Shown one piece after another: positions 46,250-59,775 of a stretch of DNA of 64,000 nt. The notes beneath the pieces are model-generated. The model did no database searches. It had not been told where the DNA came from and saw only the letters and a list, made by a program, of their open reading frames with translations. The position numbers and the translations under genes are program-made. The number at the start of each line of letters is the position of its first letter. Positions within the stretch are counted from its first letter, which is position 1. Source of the stretch: Aspidiotus rigidus (Eukaryota > Arthropoda > Insecta > Hemiptera > Diaspididae); contig JAVHKY010000013.1 in the NCBI GenBank assembly GCA_035079385.1, positions 4,092,001 through 4,156,000 on the forward strand, read 5' to 3'.

Positions 46250-46570
46250 TAATCAGCGACATTTTGGAGCATTAGTTGAATCCGAGAAGCCAAATGTGAT
46301 CGGTGGTACAGGAAGCTATCGAGGCTCGATTGATGGGCGATGATTCTTTCCGGAAATGTCCATTTGTGAAAATGTGAGAGAATTGGATGGCTTCGAAGTA
46401 TTCTGGACATAAACGTTGTTTTCTTACAAATTGGTTCCTGGCTTCGGTCGATAAGCTGAGGAATTTTCGACAGCAATACAAAGTTTGCGCGTTGTCGCCA
46501 TAGAAGTAGCATTCGCGTTTCCTTTCGTTTGAATTTGATGCAGTCATAATGCCTCCATTACTATACAAAT
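46250..46570 (-). pseudogene. BEL/Pao-like gag zinc-knuckle fragment
   Basis: Minus-strand frames carry CYFYGDNAQTLYCCRKFLSL and then EARNQFVRKQRLCPEYF, the pattern of the zinc-knuckle and linker region found in BEL/Pao LTR retrotransposons. A damaged second knuckle ends with TTDHIWLLGFN. Expected cysteines are missing. The stop is followed by an AATAAA-type signal on the same strand. No reverse transcriptase or LTR is visible nearby, so only a fragment remains. Confidence 0.5.
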
Positions 46571-46599
46571 TCTTGCATCCTTCGGAATCTGCAGCACAC

Positions 46600-49500
46600 T
46601 CGCGACCGGGTCTTCATAAGTGATGAGACTCTCGCGCAGATTAAACAACTCCGTGGATCCTTCATTGACAGCGTTCACCGGCACTGGTGTCACCAAGAAA
46701 TTACGCACCCGCGAGTTCACCCCACGAAAGGTGATACCTCAAAAAAGCCTTCGCAGCGCGAAAGCAAAACCGACTTTTGTATCTTATTTTTGTACATCTC
46801 TATTTCTTTTAGTTTCCATTTTGTTCATTATTGGCTGGCCTACATTATATTTCACTTATAGTCGTTTTCGTTAATAACGACAATAATGACGTCGTTTTCC
46901 GATAGAAATTCATTTTCAAAACTTGCCAACCATTATTTTTTATTCAATCTCGTGTACTGATAATACACAACTTACAACCCCCTCCCCTTCTGAGAAAGAA
47001 ACACTTTTCGCGCACAAGTCAGTAACACTCGTCATTTTCCATAGCAACATTCATTCCTTTAACGCCGGATGGTTAACGAACTGACGTTCAACTTACCCCG
47101 CTCCGAATTTTTCTAAATTAAAATCGAAAAATCTCTAATTCTATCAATCCGATTATCAAAAAAATAACCCTATTCCATACAGCAAATATAAAACTTCAAT
47201 TATTCTCAATTTCATATAAATCGACCCAATACCAACCGAGAATACAAGACTTATACGACGCCAAGATAGGTAAGGGGGTAAACGAATAATATCTCACGAA
47301 CACTTGACCTAGTAGAAGCCTAGACTAAAATATTTCAAGATGACTGATAAAATATAAAAGACATGGAACATGATCTTCATTTATTTGGCTATGCCAGAAA
47401 ATTTTTTTTAGATTTTCTGTGCAGTTCTGGCGAGTTTTATTTTTTGGCATTTTTCAAATTTTTGTACATTTTCCGAACAAGTTTCTCCTTGTTACGTCAG
47501 TAATACTCTACAACTGCAAAGACTGTTATTATAATTTTTGATCAAATGTATCTCAATTTCTTCAGTTGTCTATCATTATTTTGGCTGGAAACATTTACAT
47601 ACTATGATTGTTTTTGGTTGACAAGCAAAAAGGATTCAAATCTCTCAGATTTTAGATCTAAGTGGAACAAAGGTGCAGATTTTGACATTGAAAAAATCCA
47701 GATTTTGATGCTTTAGATCTTTTGAAAAAAAGGCAACAGTCAGTGAGAAGAAAAACCCAAGAGACCCAGATACTGAAGCACATGGCAATATAGTCTTTTT
47801 CTATGTGTACACCTAACTAAAATTATTCCATAAAGAATGAAGTCAGTGACTCAAAACCTTTTTGGATCAAGAAAATAATGTTCAACACAATGATGATAAG
47901 GTTAACCAATAATACAGTATAAAATTGTTCCATAAGGCATTTCCAAGCGGCAAACAACAGCTGCGGGTGAAAAATTCACCACCGTAAACCGCTCAAAATT
48001 ATACATGGCCAATCATCGACACACAATCCGTATTTCCAAACAAATTCAACTTTAATTTATACCTACAGATTCCACAATGAAAAGATGCAGCCAAAAATAT
48101 CTAATTTTTATCCCTCACCATGGCTTCAAAAGGGGAAGTTTTCTTTATTATACCCCTTTATCAACGATACTAATATGAAGCGACATTCAAGATTTCAGTA
48201 AAATTGGTACCATACAAACAATGCCCATTCCTAAACCAGGGGTGTCTCAATGGCCATCTTACATTAGCCAATTATCAAGCTCCTTCTCTTTTCCTTACAC
48301 TTTGAGCTCAAAATTTTAAACTGATAACAATTTTTGACATAATTTGTCAACTCCGATGTCACATATAAGGAGATGTCCTACACTGTGCAAATCTCTGAAA
48401 CAACTTAAAGTAAAAGGAAGAATAGCTCGATGTGTAATTTAATTAGATCAGATCTATTTGTTTTGAGAAGGTTAATAGCTAATCGATCTATAAAAACAAT
48501 TTATGAATGTATTTGAGGTTGTATATTCCTTTCTTGCTTGCGAATTGGTTAATTAGAAAGATATTTTAAGGCTGTCTTGCTGTAAATCACGTGGGTACTT
48601 TCAATTCATAGCAATGATTTTCTGTCTGTCTTTTTTAAACATGATATTATGAGAAACAATATACGATATTACATGTCGACAGTAGACGCTCTTCATATGA
48701 ATGAAGCAACTTATAGTCGAATCAATTTATGAATGCTAATTTTTGTCAAATTTCCTATTGTTATTTCCCCTATCTGGCAGCTTTGGTTACGGTAAAAATT
48801 TTCACGAACTGTCATTCCAACTTCTCGTGTAGTTCGTAATTTTTTTTTTTCTAAAATTATTATATTCAAGAGCATACACATGAGAGATGGAGACAGACCA
48901 ACCTATTTGAAAGAATCCCAATATTATGAAAATATTCATGTATTTGTTTTATTTGAACGATGAGTCTTGAGAGGGCGGGTTCTCAGGGAATGCAAGGCGT
49001 TGCCATAACATCGCCTTCTCAGCTCGCATTAAGTAGTTAGTCGACAAAGATATGAAAGTTTATTGCATATCAACAGGGAGAAACACAACTTTATAAACTC
49101 TCTAGATGAAGTGAATTTTTTTTATCGATTTAACTTTTATGAAGAACAAAACGTCCCTCTAGTTTGGAAGTGGAACTTCGAATTCAAAATATGAATTTTC
49201 TTCTTCAATATATCACTCAGTTGTATGTAAAGAATTCTTTCTCCATCAGAAAGTTTTCCAACTTTCCCTCATTTGAAAGTCTTTTAGTATGCGGTATTAA
49301 TGACATTATAGGCGAAAAAAATATCAAGTTTTCAACAGTTACACTGCCAAGCAAACACCCGTTGAACGTGATTGACCAAAAAGTTCTTCAAATTTCCTCA
49401 CGTGGAATGATTTTACAGTTGAATGGGAGTTATTTGGGAGTAAATGGAATGATTTATAGCCTTAACGGGCAAAAATATTGGTTTAAGTGGCTCGAGAAAA

Positions 49501-49750
49501 TTATATCATTCAACTAGCAATCTTATCATACCCGCCAGTGGCTCAATTGATAGAAGATCGCAGTTTCAGGGAGAGTCCGAGGACTTCTTCAGGACACAAA
49601 CAATCAATAAAGACCTTTAATTTATGTATTGTGAGAACTTGCGGTTTGGTCCACACATATTTCGTGTTCTTGTAGCCCTACCGTGGGGCATCAACAAGCT
49701 TGTCCTAGCCATGATCAATAATTATAAATCTTCAATGTTCCTCATTTCAG
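46600..49750. other. Remaining intron 1 of transporter A
   Basis: This holds a fragment of the 4.7-kb TIR family (47,361-47,408), arm 2 of the dispersed repeat (47,612-47,733), and otherwise unremarkable AT-rich sequence. A 117-codon frame at 49,164-49,517 begins at a non-ATG codon and has no motif. The intron acceptor CTCATTTCAG ends at 49,750. Confidence 0.5.
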
Positions 49751-51135
49751 GTGCCATGGTCAACTTCTCCTTCGGATTTGTCTACGGATGGGTCGCGCCA
49801 GCTATAGAGCATTTCAAATCAAAAGACGCCGAATTTGATGTATCGCCGGAACAACTATCCTGGATTGCGTCCGTATTCTTCGCATTCGAAGTAATCTTCG
49901 CCGTACTCAACGGAGCCTTTACCAGAAGACTTGGTCGCAAACCGATGTTGCAGTTTGCCGCCTTCCTTCAATTTCTTGGCTGGTTGTTGAAAATATTTGC
50001 AAGTTCACCGACTATGATTATCGTGAGCCGTGGTATACTCGGCATTTCGGGCGGAACACACGATGTCATCTGGTGCATGTACTTAGGTGAGATTGCCAGC
50101 CCTGTTGAACGAGGCGTGTACGGAAGCCTTTTAGTCTCCTTATTTCTAGGTGGTATTATGACACAATTTTTCCTCAGTTTATGGGTTCCATACATCTACT
50201 TATCCATAATACCGTGTGCAATTTCTGCGTTCACTTTTCTAATGAAATTTTTCATCAAAGAGACTCCGTTTTACCTCATCCAAAAGAAAAAGTACGACCA
50301 AGCTATTTCTAATCTGGCTTGGCTACGAGGCAAGGATGATCCGACTCTTGTACAAGCTGAATTTGATGAGATGAAAAAATTTACAGAGGAAGAGGAAAAT
50401 AAAAATTACGGTCTTCTGCACGTCGTGCGGAATTTCAATCAATATAAAGTAGCTATAGTCGGAGTACTCATCTTTACGTTGGCCCAACCGAGTGGAAATA
50501 TAGCCATTCTATCGTTTCAAACCGTGCTGCTGGACTTATTTGACGAGTCGAAGCCCGGAGCCGATTTAACGGTAATTTACGGGATTGTACAATTCGTCTT
50601 CATCAATTTCGCACCCGTAGTGATAGAAAAAATTGGCCGTAAGAAACCGATGATTATCGGTTTTGGTGTTACCACAGTAATCCAGTTAGCATTGGCGTAC
50701 CTGTTCTATGTGGGAGAATTTCAAAAAGATCAGAGGATACCGTACCTATCTTACATTATTTGTGCACTCTTCAATGTATACGGCGTGATATTTGTGGTAA
50801 CTATATTTCCAACCGTATACGTTCTCAAATGTGAACTGTTTCCTCAAGAAGTGAAATCGCTAGCCAACTGTTCGGCGACAATGACAAACTCTCTAGTTGA
50901 TTTTATTGTTATCAAACTTTTCGTATGGGTCTGGTTAACTTTCGGATTGTACGTAAATTTCATTATTTACGCTGTTATTTGTGTTTTGAGTGTCATTTAT
51001 GTAGCAATCTTGATACCAGAGACTCGAGGCAAAACACTGATTGAAATTCAGGAGAAAATCAGGAGGAAAAGTCAAACAAAGAAGATGAGTAATGCCGTAA
51101 CTATCCTTGAGAAAGATAACTGTCCATATAAATGA
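49751..51135 (+). CDS. MFS sugar transporter A, exon 2 (facilitated trehalose transporter Tret1-like)
   Basis: Exon 2 begins after a good acceptor (CTCATTTCAG). Joined to exon 1 it gives 477 residues, which is usual for the family, with 12 predicted hydrophobic segments. Signatures in order: SPEQLSWIASVFFAFEV (segment 2), the loop 2-3 motif GRKP at about residues 78-81, SRGILGISGG, KETPFYLI at the start of the central cytoplasmic loop, FAPVVIEKIGRKKP (loop 8-9), KCELFPQEVKSLANC and PETRGKT after the last segment. These are SLC2-type sugar-porter marks. Tret1 proteins move trehalose down its gradient across the plasma membrane; hexose transport is an alternative that sequence cannot exclude. 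An upstream open frame continues into the intron, but the exon 1 join is supported by the paralogue. AATAAA overlaps the stop region at 51,135. Confidence 0.9.
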
Positions 51136-52980
51136 ATAAAAAAATGCCGATTGATTTCAAACGATTAGCAAGGCGAAAACCTTCTGACAGAAGACTGGTT
51201 AGGCTTACCTACATCTTCACTTTGTAAATTCTGGAATATTTACAGATGTAAATATCACGACTAGAGGCTATTCTCCCGTCCTTTGGACACCCTCAAGTTT
51301 ATGTTGATGTATGTAACTGTGATTCTATTGCGTCTGTTAAAGAAAAAAAGTAATGACTTCTTTTCACAGTCGTACATTGTCTGTGATGACTATAATTTAT
51401 AACTATTTGTATGTATCATTATTTCCCTTTTCTTTTAAAAATTGCTGTATGGTGTTGGTCGACTAGATTCAATCAATGTAAATACTTTTTTTTTTTAACC
51501 GTCTCAGTTTTTGATTGGTACGATACGCAGAAAATTACCAAGTGGTTGCTCGGAGGTTTTCTAAGTTACAGCTTAGGTAGCGGAGCCTTTGCTTGAAACA
51601 TCCATCTCCAGTTCTAAGATCATGTAAACGTCTCTAGTCTCTCTCGATGACGTCATAGCCTTCTCCAACTGCCTCCTCTATAACCTCATATAAACACCTC
51701 GAAATTTTTTCAAGTCACCTCCATGAGCGTGGCTCCGGAATCAAATTTTGTTTGAGAATTTCTTGGGTGCACAGTGTATGAAGCATTAATCTGGTAGTTT
51801 TGCGACAAAAGTTTCTGATAACGGCACGGATGCCTCACTCTCTCGCATCATCAGATGAGCTATACTCCTTAGCCGAGTACATACCTATCTGGTACTAAAC
51901 TAGAACTGGGCAGCGAAAAGTGTAGGTATAAAAGAATTCATGAAGTAGCCGTATATAGAAGTATCGTCAAGCTTCTGGCTCAAACAAAACTTAAGTAGTC
52001 ATGGGCCTTCTAGAATCTGCCACTGCCGTCTCGCGGATCAAATCCCGGCACATGAACTGAAAGAATGCAATCGGTACAGCAATGGAAGGGTTAGAGAACA
52101 GTGAGAAACTATGACGTAACCTCTATACCAAGGTGAAACCGACAAACCAGCAAACAGAAAACTGAATGATTCGTCTTGGCCACCTGCATATTAATTGAGC
52201 CTATAGAGTTCAGCTTAGCCTGCGCCTGTATTCAAGTCGTTTTTTACAAGTAACCCTGGATTCTAGAATCTAAGCCTAATTTGTGTCTTTGTGGAAGCTT
52301 CCTTAGACAGGCTATATAATGCAAGATTTCTTAAAGTTTCTTTTGTTAGCATTTTAAGGTGGTCTTTGAGCTGCTATGGTACTCGCAAGGAGAACTGAAA
52401 CAATGGCTGTTATTAATGGCATGAGGGTTCATATTGATTTTGTGTTTACACTCTATCAATCGAAACGAAATTTTTTAGGAATAGCTCAAAGTTGGAACTC
52501 GGGGACTCAAGATTGGAGAAAACGAATAGAACTTCCCATGACGTATTGAACAGACTGCTCTTTACGGCAATTGATACCAGTCATCAACCAAGTCGAGACC
52601 TCTTGAGAATACAAGAATGTTTCAAAAAATTTATTGATATTTGATCCGAGTTGGTAACGTAGTGTGAGGTTGACAGTTTTAAGCGGGCTATAGAGTATGT
52701 TGAGGTAAATAAATATGGAGCTTAGGGGTCTACTGTCAAAGAACGGATCAAATTGAAATGACTAGTGAGTTAGATTGTTGTCAATAAACAAACTAGTCAC
52801 CTTTTGGATTGCTGAGCAAATTCAAAATGAAGATAGGGGGAAGATTTCCCAACGTTTCTTCTTTTGAGTTGCTGTGACACTTGCAGAGAAAGTTCCGTGT
52901 CGTGAATCTCTATTAGTGGCATGAGACATACTCATAATTCCTTCTTGGGAATCGTAATTTGGAAATTGTCTTATATAATT
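51136..52980. other. Intergenic region between the transporters, first part
   Basis: No supported gene. A TGACGTCA occurs at 51,649-51,656. The rest is unremarkable. Confidence 0.4.
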
Positions 52981-54000
52981 TCTATGAAAATTTGTTATTC
53001 AAGAATATTTTATAAAAAAATTTATACTCATATTGATTTTATCCTAAATTTCAATTTTCATGTTAGATAACAAATTCTAATTCAAGAATTGAATTTTAAA
53101 AAAATCATGACAATTTTAATTTCCAATTTAAAAAGTTTACAATATAAAATTTAAATATAATATAAAAGTTCTTGATATTTATCGAATTTTTGAAATTTAG
53201 TCTATGAAAATTAAATTATTTCATTATTATTTATGGCTACAAAAAAATATTCCAAAATATACCACACCACTACAAATTAAAATTTCAATTATTATTAAAT
53301 AATTACTAAAAAATATAACTCTATTAATATTATTACAATTATCTTCACAATCATAATAATATTATAAAAAATTATTTATCATGATATTTTAATTATATAG
53401 AAGAATTTATTATCAATGTTTCTAAAAAAAATCTTAAATGAATAAAATTGGTCGAATAAATTGGAAATTCCAAAAATTAATACAATAAAATTCCAATTAT
53501 TACCTACTCATCCCAATCAACATTAGGTCTTTTTCTCTCTCTCTCTCTCCATCCATTTTATTGTAGAATCTAATATCTTAATATTCGGCGAGATAAATAT
53601 TATGTACAAAAATTTAAGATAAGTAGAACTGCAGTAAAATTGATTATTGTAATAATATGAATAAAATATTATAAATAATTGACTAATTTATTTAATAATA
53701 TGTTTTTTATATTGTTTTGTAATAAATCATACAATTAGTTCATTTATAATAGATTTACTTTATTGATTTTAATTGTAATAATCAGAAAAGATTTCATTTT
53801 AAAATAAATTTGTTTTTCATATCATACTTATATCATTATCGATAAAATTTTTCATCTTCCAGTTTATACGTGTATATTAATCAAATTATTAATTTAATTT
53901 AATTTTAATTTAATTATTATTCATGTAGTATCAATCATGATTGATATCTTTTGTATTGATTAAAAGAAAATTTTTGATAAGTAAGACTGGTATAGAGACT
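52980..54000. other. Extremely AT-rich island
   Basis: Roughly a kilobase with very few G or C bases, containing only a CT dinucleotide run at 53,531-53,548 as distinct structure. There are no open frames under either the standard or the invertebrate mitochondrial reading that I can recognise. It may be an AT-rich repeat or a decayed organellar insert. Confidence 0.5.
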
Positions 54001-54320
54001 CAAGATTAGAAAAGATAATTAGGTTGAACATATATTTTCATATCAGAAACAAGATAAATTTGGCAAAATCAATTTCACTCCATCAATATTTGGGTCTACC
54101 TGAAATTAAATCTGATAAATTTTGCTGTCATTTGTTTATTTTTTCACTTAACAATTGACTCTAAACTTAAAAGGCATAAGCTTCAATGAAGCCCGAGCCT
54201 GATTTCATGCGGCAAATAATAAGTATTTTACAAATTCTTTCGTATGGAAAATTTGTTGATATTATGAAGAACCCAGCGTTACTACAAGAATGTCTAAAAA
54301 GGTGCTCATCAGTTGAACCA

Positions 54321-54442
54321 AGTTCTGTAAAAACCGGTTAAGCGACATAACAACAATCTATAAAATGAGGTTTATTGTACAAATACAAGAAATATATTTT
54401 TTTAAGATGTAGTCATGTCGCTTGACCGGCTTTTACAGAACT
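54321..54442. repeat. Hairpin element, 28-bp arms
   Basis: AGTTCTGTAAAAACCGGTTA and on (54,321-54,348) pairs with 54,415-54,442 with two mismatches around a 66-base loop. The similarity extends a little outward. Confidence 0.75.
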
Positions 54443-54842
54443 CGATTCAGTTTTACTTCCCAAACAGTTATTGCATAAGATGAGCCAATATATCCGTCAA
54501 GAAGGCAGATTCCAATCAAAAGTCCAAGTCTACACACACTGATAGCCAAATTACGCTCTACTCACATCAAAGTAACCATCCGAGCTAATTGACGCATGTA
54601 TTTTACAAGAGGAAATATGAATTGTAATGAATGCATACGACTTTCCTTTTCCCTTGTAATACAAGTTTCCATCAGATTGGGTAATTCTTCATGTGAATAG
54701 AGCATAGAGGGTGAATTTTGTACAAAAGGTAGAGAAAAAAATTTCCGTTTTCGCTCATCATTCAGGATGCTCAAAGCCAAAAATCAACCAACGCATGTGA
54801 AGAATGAGCTGCTTCATATACCACAATTTTTCAATCCAATAA

Positions 54843-55027
54843 GGCTTTTCCAGTATTCTATATTGCATACTTGCTATCAATCTGGTAATGTTTCTTAACA
54901 TTGATCTAAGTTGCTGGGTTGAATACTCGTTTTTATTCCAAGAAATTCGCCATTAGATCAATGTTGAAATGTTACCAAATGAATAATCACGTAACGAAAT
55001 AAACACAATATGGGATACTGGAAAGGG
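54843..55027. repeat. Hairpin element, about 70-bp imperfect arms
   Basis: 54,843-54,909 pairs with 54,953-55,027. The best parts are GGTAATGTTTCTTAACATTG with its counterpart, and CTTTTCCAGTAT with ATACTGGAAAG. The loop is 43 bases. It is MITE-like; no target duplication was found. Confidence 0.65.
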
Positions 55028-55383
55028 TTTATAAAATACCCCACTTTCAGGTTTAGTGTACAAAACAGGAATGTAACAACAACACCTCACAAACAGGAGA
55101 TCAGACTGTAAAATAGGTTAAAAGTCAAATTCATCAGAAACCAATGATTGTTCTAGCCCATTAACTATACACGCACCAGACAAATATTCACATTGTTGAA
55201 AAATTAGTCACTTTGTTGAATACAACCACAAGAGTAAACTGCGTGTCAAGATGTGGGTTTAACAGAGAGGAAACAATCACGTTCTCTCTCTTTGATCTGC
55301 TGGTCAAGACGTGCAGCGCACTCTCGTGTTTATATCCAACCAAGTGACCAATTTCTTGACAATGAAATAGAGCGCTTTCCCTA

Positions 55384-55580
55384 TATCATATTGCATACTC
55401 GTTTGCCTAATTCTTATCATAATGGTACTCGCTTTACATTGGTCTGGCAGGGGAATACATATGCTACCATCAGAATATTTTCATATATATGCTATCATTG
55501 CATACGTCAATTCCCCTGCCAGAAGACCAATGTGAAGCGAGTGCCATTATGAATTAGGCAAACAGGTATGCGATATGATA
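55384..55580. repeat. Hairpin element, about 73-bp arms, high similarity
   Basis: 55,384-55,456 and 55,508-55,580 are inverted copies with few differences, including TTTGCCTAATTC, TACTCGCTTTACATTGGTCT and GGCAGGGGAAT. The loop is 51 bases. An RNA transcript would form a long near-perfect hairpin. Confidence 0.85.
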
Positions 55581-56872
55581 ATTATACGAAAAGAGCCTCA
55601 TAGTCCTTTGACTATATATTGTATATGGACTGTGCTAAGCGGAAAAAAATACATCTCAACATCAGAGTGTTACGCTTACGGCGATTAGAAAGAGGCATTG
55701 AACATGTTCACGCAGTGGGGAAAGGTGTGACGCATGTATTTCAGATACGCGTGGTCAGTGCATACAGTCAAAGGTATAGTCATTGTACCGGTCAAAAGCG
55801 AACCGATTTGAAGATTCAAACGGAAGATAATAGCTAACATCGTTATAACTTAGAAGTTTGTTCCAAGTACTCAGGATGTATACGTTAAAGATTTGTAATT
55901 TGTAACCAAGGCAAATATTGATCCAGAATCATGATGAGCAATACAATGTGACAGATTTATAAATTTTGGCCTCTATTTACATGATTTGCGACGACCTAAA
56001 TTGGACTAGGTACTGTGTGAGCGTGTAACTAAGAAACTACAAAACTCAAAAATATAAAAGTTATGGACTCAAGATATATGTGCTTGTATGAAAAAAAAAA
56101 AAAAAAAACATGAGGTACACCTTGTAAGGGTCCGTTATGACTTTGAATACTGTCCTTATTATTTGAAAAATTTAGAGGTCTTCACAATAATCTCTGTTAA
56201 TCAAATTTATATAGATAGGGCGCGGCGTACATTTCTGAATAAGATGTCCCCTTTGCTACGCGCGTAAAGATAGGAAAAAATCAGTTTTCTGCAATATAAA
56301 TGATCGAGTTTAAGCCAATATCCCCTTCTAATGAATTATTCATTTTGGTAAAATACCACCCACTCAAATGGCACACGGTCATCATAATTGACAATAATTG
56401 TCAGAATATTTTAGAATATTACGTTTCCGCGTAACTCTCATCGTTTCCCTCCATAACAAAACAGGGGGCTCGAAACATTGATAATTCAAATAATACCATA
56501 GCCAAATAACGTTTGATGAATGGGTCATCATCAGAAAAATTCTTAAACCCATTTTACAATGACACGGGAATAGTAGGGGAATCAAATTGTACATTCAAAC
56601 CGTTCGTTTTGAAACAATTGTTCGGTACGCTGCTTACAAAGAAAAATATGAAAATAAATAAAAGTGGGAGTTTTGTGATCGGATAGCCGACCAAAAGGCT
56701 TTCAGAATATAGTCGCAGTTCTAGTTATTCACATCTACACCAAAGTGGAGCAGGTAGCTCACAAAAATAGTTCGTACTTCGAAAATGAACCAGTCATAGA
56801 CTTGAGAAAATTGTAATCTTGCGATCTTTTGATTTGTTCGCCGCCGTATTCGATACCAATTTAATCGTCGAT

Positions 56873-56921
56873 ATGTTTATATCAAAAAGAAGTTTGCGTC
56901 AGGGCATGACCGTTTTTCCAA
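56873..56921 (+). CDS. MFS sugar transporter B, exon 1
   Basis: ATG, 16 codons (MFISKRSLRQGMTVFP) and one base, followed by GTAAGTACC. It is the clear paralogue of the exon at 38,279; the 600 bases before it also resemble the region before that exon. It joins in phase 1 to 61,544 over a 4.6-kb intron. Confidence 0.77.
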
Positions 56922-58030
56922 GTAAGTACCTAGTAACACTTTCTGTATAATTCGTAACTATTTTTAAAATTGATCGAAGAAGCTTACCGACAAATCAGAA
57001 ATATACCACCTATGTATATTTCACACTCATACGTACTACATTGAAATTGATTATCAGGTGGAAATTTTGAAATTAAGCACAAATAAGGAAATCATAGTCT
57101 ACTGTTATATAGCTCAAATTCTTGTGAAAACATTAGGGAGAACAAAACGCCTTGAACTGTCTATATAGGTACAAACAGCTAGACAAATATTTTATCGAAA
57201 GTGTGAATCACAAATGTTCATGGCGACATTTATCAAAGCAGATGTGGTTTTGGTATAAAAGAAAAGAATACGAAAATCCAGTTACCGGTATTTACTTGTC
57301 ATTCCTGATATTGCCATACAGTGCTGTCGTATATCTACGGCATAGTATAAGTAGGTGTTGAATTAACAACGAGTGAATGAAAACATAATATATTCAATTA
57401 AAATTGTTGAGATTTATCAGTAATATGATTTCTTTGTGAGAATGAAACACATTTCCCATCGCCTGATTGGAATGAATTAGATATTCACATGATGGGACTT
57501 GAAAGGTGGAGAGACGAATGACTTAGGTATCAACCAAAATAGGTATTCTCTTTAAGCATGAGCTACCGGTATCGATACAAAACCTCTCCATTTTTTCGAA
57601 ATTTTATTCATTTTGCAAGAATAAAAAGCTTCCATTCACTTGTAATCTCGATATTCTTAGTCATATTTTTTGAAGGAAGGAAGAAAGGAAGGAAGAGACA
57701 GAAATTGGTTTAATGGGAAATATTTTGATTGGAATTTGAATTATCTTGCCGGTTACTCAATATCAGAAAACTCTCCAATGATATGCTTGTAACTTTTTAA
57801 TTTTTTTTTATTTCTCTTTACGAGCCATTAGTTATTTTATTATCGTCATCATCATCTCCACAAAGCAAAATAGGCCCAGTGGCCGGTCCGCCTGTCTGCT
57901 ATTGTATGGATGGACTTTATAATGGGCCAGCCCATTTAGCTCGATATCAGGAGTAGCGGAATGGTGTGCAGGAAGAATTTTGCTGAGGAGTTGAGTCGCC
58001 GTTTTACGAGCAATAAGAATTTTTCCCCAT

Positions 58031-58457
58031 AAGAGCCCACGTTAAATTTGTATTTTTCAATGAAGGATAACTTGAGAACGGCACGATGGATTTTATTGAT
58101 GGAATGACCCGCATTGGAAAGGAGATTTTATGGACAATCGACGTTATCTCTTCAATTTTTCTTCAAAAGCATCATTTGTCGAGTTATCGATTAAGAAATG
58201 GAATGCGTTTTTTTGTCCGAGCGCTCACGAACCAATGTAACAAGCGGTAAACCTACGTGTTTGGGCAAAGAGACGTATTTCATCTGTTTCATTTATAAAT
58301 TGATAAGTCGGAAAATAATGCTTTTAGCGAAAAGTCGAAGAGAAAATCGTCAATTGCCCATGAACTTTTCTTTTCAACGCGGTTCATTTCAATAAAATCC
58401 ACCGCGCCGTTCTAGAGTTATTCTTCATTGAAAAATACGAATTTAACATAGGCTCTT
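58031..58457. repeat. Inverted-repeat element, about 88-bp arms
   Basis: 58,031-58,121 (AAGAGCCCACGTTAAATTTG and on) is inverted at 58,370-58,457. An outer weaker pair (TTTTTCCCCAT near 58,019 and ATGGGGAAAAAT near 58,719) suggests a larger, nested unit ending near 58,735. The CCGGGTAGCGCT box at 58,465 recurs at 3618. Confidence 0.7.
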
Positions 58458-58784
58458 ATTCGGACCGGGTAGCGCTAACATCGCGCAAAATTTTTGAATT
58501 TTTTAAACTCTCAAAAATACTTTCATCTGAAAGAAAATTTTCCATTCTTCAATTTTGTTCCTCACAAGTACACGCCTAAATTCATCATTTTTGGAGAAAT
58601 TCAAGAAAAACTAAAAAATCACCTTTAGTTTCATGTCACGATCGCCGTTCGCTTATCATTACTTTCTGAGTATTTTACATGGGCGACGCTAGGGATCCTA
58701 CAATATGCCCGGTCCGAATGGGGAAAAATCCTTTTTGCACACAAAATGGCGTCTGCGAATACCCATCAGATATAGAGCCCTAGT

Positions 58785-59390
58785 AGAACTTTAGATGAGA
58801 AACTCGACAGCAGATGAAATGGACATCCATTTTGTTTTCCAAGTGAATCTTACACCCCTTTGGTTAACATTTCGTTTATTAAAAAATAAGATGGATGTTC
58901 TGTTGTACCTGCGCTTGATGTTGAACCCTCTGCTGTGCAAAGTTGAATTGACTATATATGCGAAAACAACGATCACGGAAAAGTATCAAAAAGAATATAA
59001 AAATGTACCTATTCCAAAGATATTAAGATCGCATAAGTTGCTCACTCATAACAATTTTCAACGCAGAATTCGGTGATTATAATAATTTTCTTCAATAAGA
59101 GCTCAATCTTCAAATACGGTACATTTTTCACCTCGCGATGCATTATACGTGCAAAAAAGGGACATATATGCACTGATATGCAGTCGACTGTGATAGTAGT
59201 GGTGTGTGAATACGAAGCTTCGTTACCAATACACATACAGCCCATTGATCCGAACGCCTCGTCTCGGTGATCGTTGTTTTCGCATATATGTCATTTAACT
59301 TTGTACGGCAGCCCTGCAAGCTAAGGTCACTTAGAAAACAAGATGGGTGCCAATTTTACCTGTTCTTGAGCTCCTTACTTCAGAGTGCGG
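58785..59390. mobile_element. Probable MITE with about 50-bp terminal inverted repeats
   Basis: AAATGGACATCCATTTTGTT and on near 58,816 is inverted near 59,335-59,365 (ending TTACCTGTTCTTGAGCTCC). The ends resemble those of the element at 59,907-60,179, so both may belong to one family. Short frames inside have no motif. Confidence 0.5.
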
Positions 59391-59775
59391 ATGGGGGTGT
59401 CGTAAGTGTTCCAGAAAACTGTGAAGTTGCGTGAGCACTTAATTGGATCGATGCAAGGCATCGGTATGTGGCTGATTCGGGTATGGGCATATTGTAAGTT
59501 CGCCAGCGTCGATTGAAGAAATATTGATAAGCGGAGTAATATCTGTAACATTAGGTATATGGGGATTTTCAAGTTTTCTTCAAATTAATCAAAACAGAGC
59601 GATTTTAAAGAAAAAACGCGAAGAATTAAATTGAAAGATCGTAAAATTTCCAATACGATGACCTCCTTCTCGATTGAATTGAAGCAATTTCGCATTTCTC
59701 ATAAAAATTACATTGAAGAAATTGTCGACAATAGCGACGCCTACAATATGCCCAGCCCAAATTCGTTGTTGATCA

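Noticed and set aside
49164..49517. 117-codon frame in intron 1 of transporter A
   Set aside because: Begins at a non-ATG codon, has no motif and is not bounded by splice signals that fit the gene.
49540..49620. tRNA-like phrase (GTGGCTCAATTGATAGAAG)
   Set aside because: Box-A resemblance only; no box B or cloverleaf could be drawn.
49624..49750. N-terminal extension of transporter A read straight through from 49,624
   Set aside because: The paralogue has no such extension; both genes have an acceptor five bases before the internal ATG and a matching remote first exon.
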